From positions 3,348,001-3,412,000 of the forward strand of contig NW_025408668.1 in NCBI RefSeq assembly GCF_020360975.1: 64,000 nt of DNA, read 5' to 3'. Under the pieces are notes generated by a model. That model made no database searches. It was not told the DNA's origin and saw only the letters and a list, made by a program, of their open reading frames with translations. The DNA comes from Hirsutella rhossiliensis. Its lineage: Eukaryota > Ascomycota > Sordariomycetes > Hypocreales > Ophiocordycipitaceae. Both the position numbers and the translations under genes were made by a program. How positions within the stretch are numbered: position 1 is the stretch's first letter; the number at the start of each line of letters is the position of its first letter. This document shows positions 58,101 through 64,000 of this stretch, piece by piece.

Positions 58101-60999
58101 CTTAATATTAAAAGCTATAACTTAACGATATTTACAATACTTATTAGCCTCTTATTTATATATATACTCCCTTAAGGGGCTACGAACTTAGTCGGCTAAT
58201 TTATAAAGATAATATAAAGAATCTTATAAGACCTTATACTAAATATTTATAGGAATTTCCTTAATAATATAGGTATTAAAGGGCCTAATATAACGTATAA
58301 TAATAAAAAGGTAGCGCTAAGAGTAAGGAGATTTATCTTTAAATACCTTATTAACCTTAATAAAGTCTTAGTTAACGTCGAACTCCTTAGTTATATAATT
58401 ATAAGAGCTAAATCGAAATTCTACTAGTAAGTAACTAAAGTTATTAGTTATATCTATAAAATAAATAAAAGGTGCCTTATAAAAGCTAAATTTATTAAAA
58501 TTAAGGAATAGATAAGATACCTTAATATAATATATATTAAAGCTTTCCTTAGTATTATAAGATACTATTAAATCTAAATTAAATAGTTCGCTATCTTAGT
58601 AAAACCCCTTATAGACCTATTAAAGAAAGAAGTTTATTAGGAATAAGGAGATAAATAAGTAAAAGCGATAGCTACCTTTAAGGAAGCTATTATTAATCTA
58701 GTCTTTCTAGTATCTCTTAACGTTAGCTTAAAAAGAGAAGATATTATTTTAATATATAATACTAGTTTACTTAGCTAAGGGGTAGTCTTAATATAAATTA
58801 TTAATAAAAAGAAGCGCCCTATAAAGTTTAAAAGTAAAATATAGTTCCTAATAGAAACTAAATATAATATAATAAAGAGGGAGTATAGGGCTATATTAAG
58901 TACGCTTAAGAGACTAAGAATATACCTATATAGCGTATATTTTATCTTAGAAACTAATATATAGGTCTTAGTCGATTAACTAAAAGGTACCCTTAAAGTC
59001 GTCCTTAAAGCTATAGTAACTTATTAAATAAGCTATATTTTCCTCTTTAACTTTACTATATAATACATCGAAGGTAAGAAGAATAGTATAGCCGATAGAC
59101 TGTTAAGAAAGCTTAAAGGACCTTTTAATATATTAGATAGGGAAATAAAAAGCGATATTAAAGAATTTATAGACTTTTACTTAAATATAGTATAAGGGAC
59201 TAAGCTATAAGGGGACTACTTAAAGGAATCGAGGATAATTATAGACTTCCTTTAAACGTTAAAACGGCCGGAGGGCCTTTTTAAATAAGACTATAGGAAG
59301 CTATATTTAAAGAGTCTAAATTTCTATATTAAAGATTAAAAGCTTTAGTAACTTCCTAAGAAGGAAGAAAAGGGACCTATACTAGTTATAGATAACTTAA
59401 AAGAATAGAAAAGGATTATTATAAAGTACTATACGTAAATAGGATATAAAGGATAATAAGTTATATATATATTTATAAAGAATAAGTATTAGTAGGCTAG
59501 CCTTTAAAACGATATTTATAGCGTAATCTCTTCCTATAAAAAATACTAATACTTTATAACTAAGAGACCCTAGGAAGTTATAACCGCGACCGCGCCTAGC
59601 TACCTTATAAGTAAGATTTACTTTAATAGCTAGTATATACTATTTAATTATAGGTATTTATACCTTATAGAATTATAAAACGACCTTATTAAATAAGTAG
59701 AAGTAACCCTAGTTAAAGAAATTACTATAGGAGCTATAACTAAATTTATACTCTTTATTATTTATAGGTATAGCGTAATACTATATACTATAATTAATAG
59801 AGGGCCGGAAATAAAGAAAGACTTTAAGTATATCCTAAAGGATATAGGCGTTAAAGTTATTTAAACTTCGGTATATAATCTAAAGGTAAACGCGGTAGTA
59901 GAATAAAGGTACTAAAGGTTAATAATAGTACTTATAAAAATAGTAAAGAAAAAAGGTAAGTAGATTAAATACCTTAACTAAGTAATCCTTATAGACTAAA
60001 TAGTAGTTAAAGAGTCTTATAGAATATTAGCTTTCTACTTACTATATAAATAGGAACTAGTACTACCTCTTAAGGTAGAATACCTAACTTAGCGACTAAT
60101 TAACTAAGATAAAGTAAAGATAAGAGAAGAATTATTTAAAGTATAAGTATAAGTTTTAGAAAAGAAAGAAAAAGATATAAAAGAAGCTAAGAAAAGAGTA
60201 ATAAGATATTAAAATCGATTAATAGAAAGGATAGATAAAGCTAATAAGTATATAATAAGGAAAGAAAGCTTATAACTTAAAGACCTTATCTTACTATTTA
60301 ATATAAGATAATTAAATAATTTAAGGAGGTAAGCTAAGTATTAAATAAGGTAGAATAGTCCCTTTTAAGTAGTATTACGCTTAGAGTAGTCTAAGGTATA
60401 TAGGATTAAGACTTTAAATAGAATTATACTTAATAAGATAATCCTAAGAGAGTATTTAAAGAAGTTTAAAAAGGATAAGGAAGGTTAGTAGTACTTTACT
60501 AAGGATAACTAGTTACTCTAAGATAAGATTACTCTCGATAAAAGGAAGAAGGAAGAAATAATAAATAAAGTAGATAATTTACTACTCCTACTAAGTAAAG
60601 AAGCCTTAGATTAAATAGTACTATAGTTATAACGACTCCTTAATAAACCTTAGTAAGATTAAAGCTAGGAAGAGGAAAAAGAGTAACTATAGATACCTAA
60701 GAAAGGCCTAAGGTATATAATCGAGGTTTAGCTACTATAACTTAGTAAAGTAAAAAAAGATCTTTATATAGGAGCCCTAAAGACGCTAATTTAATAAGAA
60801 AAGGAGGAGGTAAAAAGGAGCTAGGGAGGAAAAGGTAATAAAGATAAAAATCTATAACTATCGTAAGAAGCACGCTAGAATCTAACTAGTAACTAAGGCA
60901 CTATCTAACTATTTAATTAAAAGACGACTATAGTAGCTAAGATATTTATAAGCGCCTTACCTACTACCTTATTATTTTAAATTTTTTACTTAAAGCTTC

Positions 61000-63900
61000 C
61001 TAAGTAAATAAAGATAATATTTCCTACCTTTCCTTAGTAATAACCTACCTTTTACTACCTTAAAGAAGATAAATAAAGATATAATTAAATAATAAAGTAA
61101 GAAAATAAATATTCTTACTACTTACTTCCTTTAAAAATAGGATTTTTTACTTTATAAATAAGGACGTTTATTCTTTATTATAAAGAAGGAGACCTACTAT
61201 AGTAAAAATAAACGCGCTTATAAGATAAATTTTAATATATTTTCGACTTACTAAATTAAATATATATAACCTTAAGAGAAAAACTTTTACTATTAAAGAT
61301 AGCGACTAAATAAGGCTACCTACTCCTAGTAAACCTATTATAGACTACTATAAAGCGAACTTAAAGACTATTTAATTATTACTTAAGAAAGAGCTCGTTA
61401 AACCTATATAATCTCTTTCTAGGTAAAATAGGCGTAAGGTTAATTTCCTTCCCTTTCTTTAAATCCTTAGTAAGATTAAAGGGATTAAGGATATTATAAA
61501 TAAGATAAAGGGCGGTCTTATTACTAATATACTTATTATAAAACTTATTAGTCTTAAGGTCGGTATAGAAATTATAACTATATATATAGTTAGCGACTTT
61601 ATTAAGGTTATAAGTAGCCCTATAGTATTTAGGGAAGTGCCGCTATTTATAAATAAGCGCCTTAGTCGAATCCTAAATATAGTTAGCGTAAGAGCCGCTA
61701 ATAGTACTTAAAAGAGAGATATACTTATAAAAAGGAAATATAATATACTTATAAGTAGAAGTTATAGTTATTTAATAAGTTTAAATATACCCTTAATAAA
61801 GGCGAGTATTATAAGTTCTTTATAAAGTAATTAAGACTACTTAAGAGTATTCTTACCGCCCTAAACTAAGCTAAGAAAAGAAGTATTTATATAGATAAGC
61901 GATTTTTATAAGGATATAGGTTACTAGCCGATATCTATAATAAAGGGTATAAAAAACGATTTAATTATACTAACCTAGCGTGCTCTTAAGAAAGTAAGAG
62001 AGAGGAGAGCGACTACGCGCTTTAATCTTAACGATAATAGGAGCTTTTAATAAAACCTATAACTAAAAGGCAATTTCTATATAAATTAAAAACCCTTAGT
62101 AATTAATATTATTTCTACTATAGACCTAGGTCTTAAAGTAATTATAGATTTATAAAAGAAGATAGTTAAAATAAGCTAAGCGAGATTAAATAAGTTAGAT
62201 AGTTATTACTTAAAAGTACTTTATATAAAGAAGAAAGACCCTAGTATAATAATTCTAAGTAAAAAGAGTAGTAGTAATAAGGGAAGGTTATAGAAGAGTA
62301 GTTAAAGAGAGGTTAACGATATTTAGTAGCTCTTTAGTTTTAAGTTTAGCGGTCTTATAAGATATAATAAGGAAAAAGAGGTAGTTATAAAAGGAAAAGA
62401 TAAGAGGTAGCGGTCTAAAAAAATAAAGAAGATAAAGAAGAAAAGAGAAAGAAAAGGAATAGAAAGAGTAAAGAGGAAAAGAAAAGGGCGGAGATTAAAT
62501 AGCTCTTTAATCGATAACTAATAAAAGAAGCTATTTAAGCGTAACCCTTAAATACGCCTAAGACCTTACCGCTATAGAGGCTAGCTAAAGTAACTAATAA
62601 CTATATACTTTAATAACTATTTATTCCTCTTACTATACCTTCCCTTTTCCTTCCTTCTTCTTCCTTTTATATATATATATATATATATACTCTATACGCT
62701 TCCTTACTTATAATAATCCCCTTTACTAATATAACTCTTATATATATATATAATACTCTTTTAGCCTCTTAGCGTTATAACTTAGAACTACTTACCTTAA
62801 CTATTTAATCTTATCTTCTCCCTTTCTTTTACTTACTCTACCCTTTTCTAAGATATAGTAGCGAACCTAAATAGTATCTTAGGCCTAGCTATAGACCTCC
62901 CTAAGAATACTACTATCTTCTTTAGTATACTACTATTTAAAAGTAGGAGCTTTATTTTACCTACTTACTATAGCGAAGTTAAAGTAAAAGGCAGTAAAAG
63001 GCGCTTTTACGCTAAAGATAAGGAAAAGTTTATAGACTAAGACTAATAAGACGTTTATAGGTAGAAGTAACCTCCTTAGTATATCTATAGAGATCGTTAG
63101 TACTTAATACTAATAGGCCCTATTAAATAGTAGGATATTACCCTTAAAGACGCTTAGATAATATATAAAGGCATTAAAAAGATAAACGGATTTACTAGGA
63201 ATAAGGCTTACTAGGAAGAGTATATCGTTAATATATATAACTTTCTCTATAAAGCTATCGATAAATAATAGGCTATAAGCTTTAGCCTTAGCGCGATAAT
63301 TAAGATCTTAATAAAAAGTATTAAGAACGTAGTATACCCCTTACCTTACTTACTATTAGTTTATACTAACTATTAAAGGGAACCTATCGAAGATATAAAA
63401 GATAAATATATAAAGTACTATAAATACTTAAACGATAAGGAGTATCTAATTAAGTTTACCGCTCCTACCTTTAACCTTAGTCGCTTTATATATAAATAAA
63501 GGTATATAACTAAAGTTATTAACTTTTTAGTAGGATTAAATAAAGAGGGACTTTACTAAGGAGCGTTCCTTTAAAACTATAGGGAAGGAAACTTAGTCGT
63601 TTTTAATACTTAGAAAGAGGGATAGTATACTAGACTCTATATATTCCAATAAGTATAATAGTAGTTTCTTTATATCCTCTAAGTTCCTTATAACTTTACC
63701 TATATACTAGTCCCTTATACCGCTTAATAGGAAGGGTAAGAATATAGCTACTTAGCCTTAATAATAATCTAATACTAGGTTAAAAGTATAGTCGGGCTAT
63801 ATCTTAAGATAATTAAGTAGTAATACTTAAAGGTTAAAGTAATTTTAAATTAAAGGTATAAGGTAATATAAGAAGCCTTATAGATAGATAAAATCTTATA

Positions 63901-64000
63901 CTAAGACTAGTATTTCTTTAAGCTAGATAAGAGGATAAGTATAAAAGGCTATATCGATAAGCTAATATATAGAATCTAAGCTATCGCGGCGAATAAACTT
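61000..64000 (+). mobile_element. RIP-mutated retroelement coding remnants at the window edge
   Basis: On the plus strand between about 63100 and 63760 a continuous frame can be read if TAG/TAA are taken as former Gln/Trp codons (KINGFTRNKAY, YIVNIYNFLYKAID, EYLIKFTAPTFNLSRFIY, FLVGLNKEGLY). It may be a gag-like protein but no domain is certain. Bases 61000-63000 are AT-rich with no clear domain; an (AT)n run lies near 62670-62691. The element continues past the window. Confidence 0.5.

Larger units (their letters stand above)
39300..61000 (+). mobile_element. Gypsy-3: RIP-mutated Ty3/gypsy element interrupted by Copia-1
   Basis: Coding traces run on the plus strand across the Copia-1 insertion (41046-55121). 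Gag-like sequence lies at about 40000-41045 and continues after 55127. A protease remnant (LINTRFKGNLITKRY, ancestor LIDTGF) lies near 56550-56610. RT follows near 57840-58640, with IDILKIKLKIGLLKKG, then PFFLVVKKDRGLRLINSA and YKILSLLDLF. RNase H-like sequence (KRPIKFKSKI..., ILETN) lies near 58800-58960. Integrase lies near 59430-60250 (GVKVIQTSVYNLKVNAVVE with stops where Gln/Trp stood). Outer limits are estimates and no LTRs were located. Many stop codons make it inactive. Confidence 0.75.

Overview
The window looks like a chromosome segment of a filamentous ascomycete (Pezizomycotina, probably Sordariomycetes; the species cannot be resolved from the sequence). Genes have short introns of about 55-85 bp with GT...AG borders. 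They encode typical fungal families: an amidase, an NCS1 permease, a SesA-NACHT NLR-like protein, a DUF7025-type AAA+ ATPase, an HNH protein and an alpha-kinase. Long AT-rich blocks have lost almost every CpA/TpG dinucleotide while keeping CpG, which is the signature of repeat-induced point mutation (RIP).

Layout. Bases 1-9.2 kb are RIP-mutated Ty3/gypsy retroelements on the minus strand. Bases 9.2-36.7 kb form a normal-composition gene island. In order it holds an alpha-kinase pseudogene, an intact seven-exon amidase (minus), an intact three-exon NCS1 transporter (plus), a large SesA-NACHT gene (minus) cut in two by a 2.6-kb Mutator-like element, a minisatellite, an intact six-exon AAA+ ATPase (plus), a small inverted-repeat transposon remnant, a small secreted cysteine-containing protein (plus), a dead pogo/Fot-type element, an ABC-C transporter fragment and a two-exon HNH-domain gene (minus). 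Bases 36.7-64 kb are again RIP-mutated and form a deeply nested retrotransposon complex. A 14-kb copia element (Copia-1) sits inside a gypsy element. Copia-1 itself carries an inverted solo LTR of its own family, a complete second copia (Copia-2) and a Copia-2-family solo LTR. The Copia-1 solo LTR in turn holds an almost RIP-free 772-bp element with tRNA-like internal sequence. Every one of these insertions has a recognisable 5-bp target duplication.

How the parts relate. The amidase and the NCS1 transporter are divergently arranged across a 2.4-kb spacer with several GATA-type motifs. This would fit uptake and hydrolysis of a nitrogen source, but it is an inference. The SesA-NACHT gene reads cleanly through its splice junctions on both sides of the transposon, so the insertion looks like the event that broke it. 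Gypsy gag copies flank the island in opposite orientation. The most unusual signals are the near-complete CpA-specific RIP with survivors mostly in a GCA/TGC context, the MULE insertion exactly at an exon-intron border, and the 772-bp LTR/tRNA-like element. Intron borders were deduced by hand from reading frame, splice signals and family conservation.
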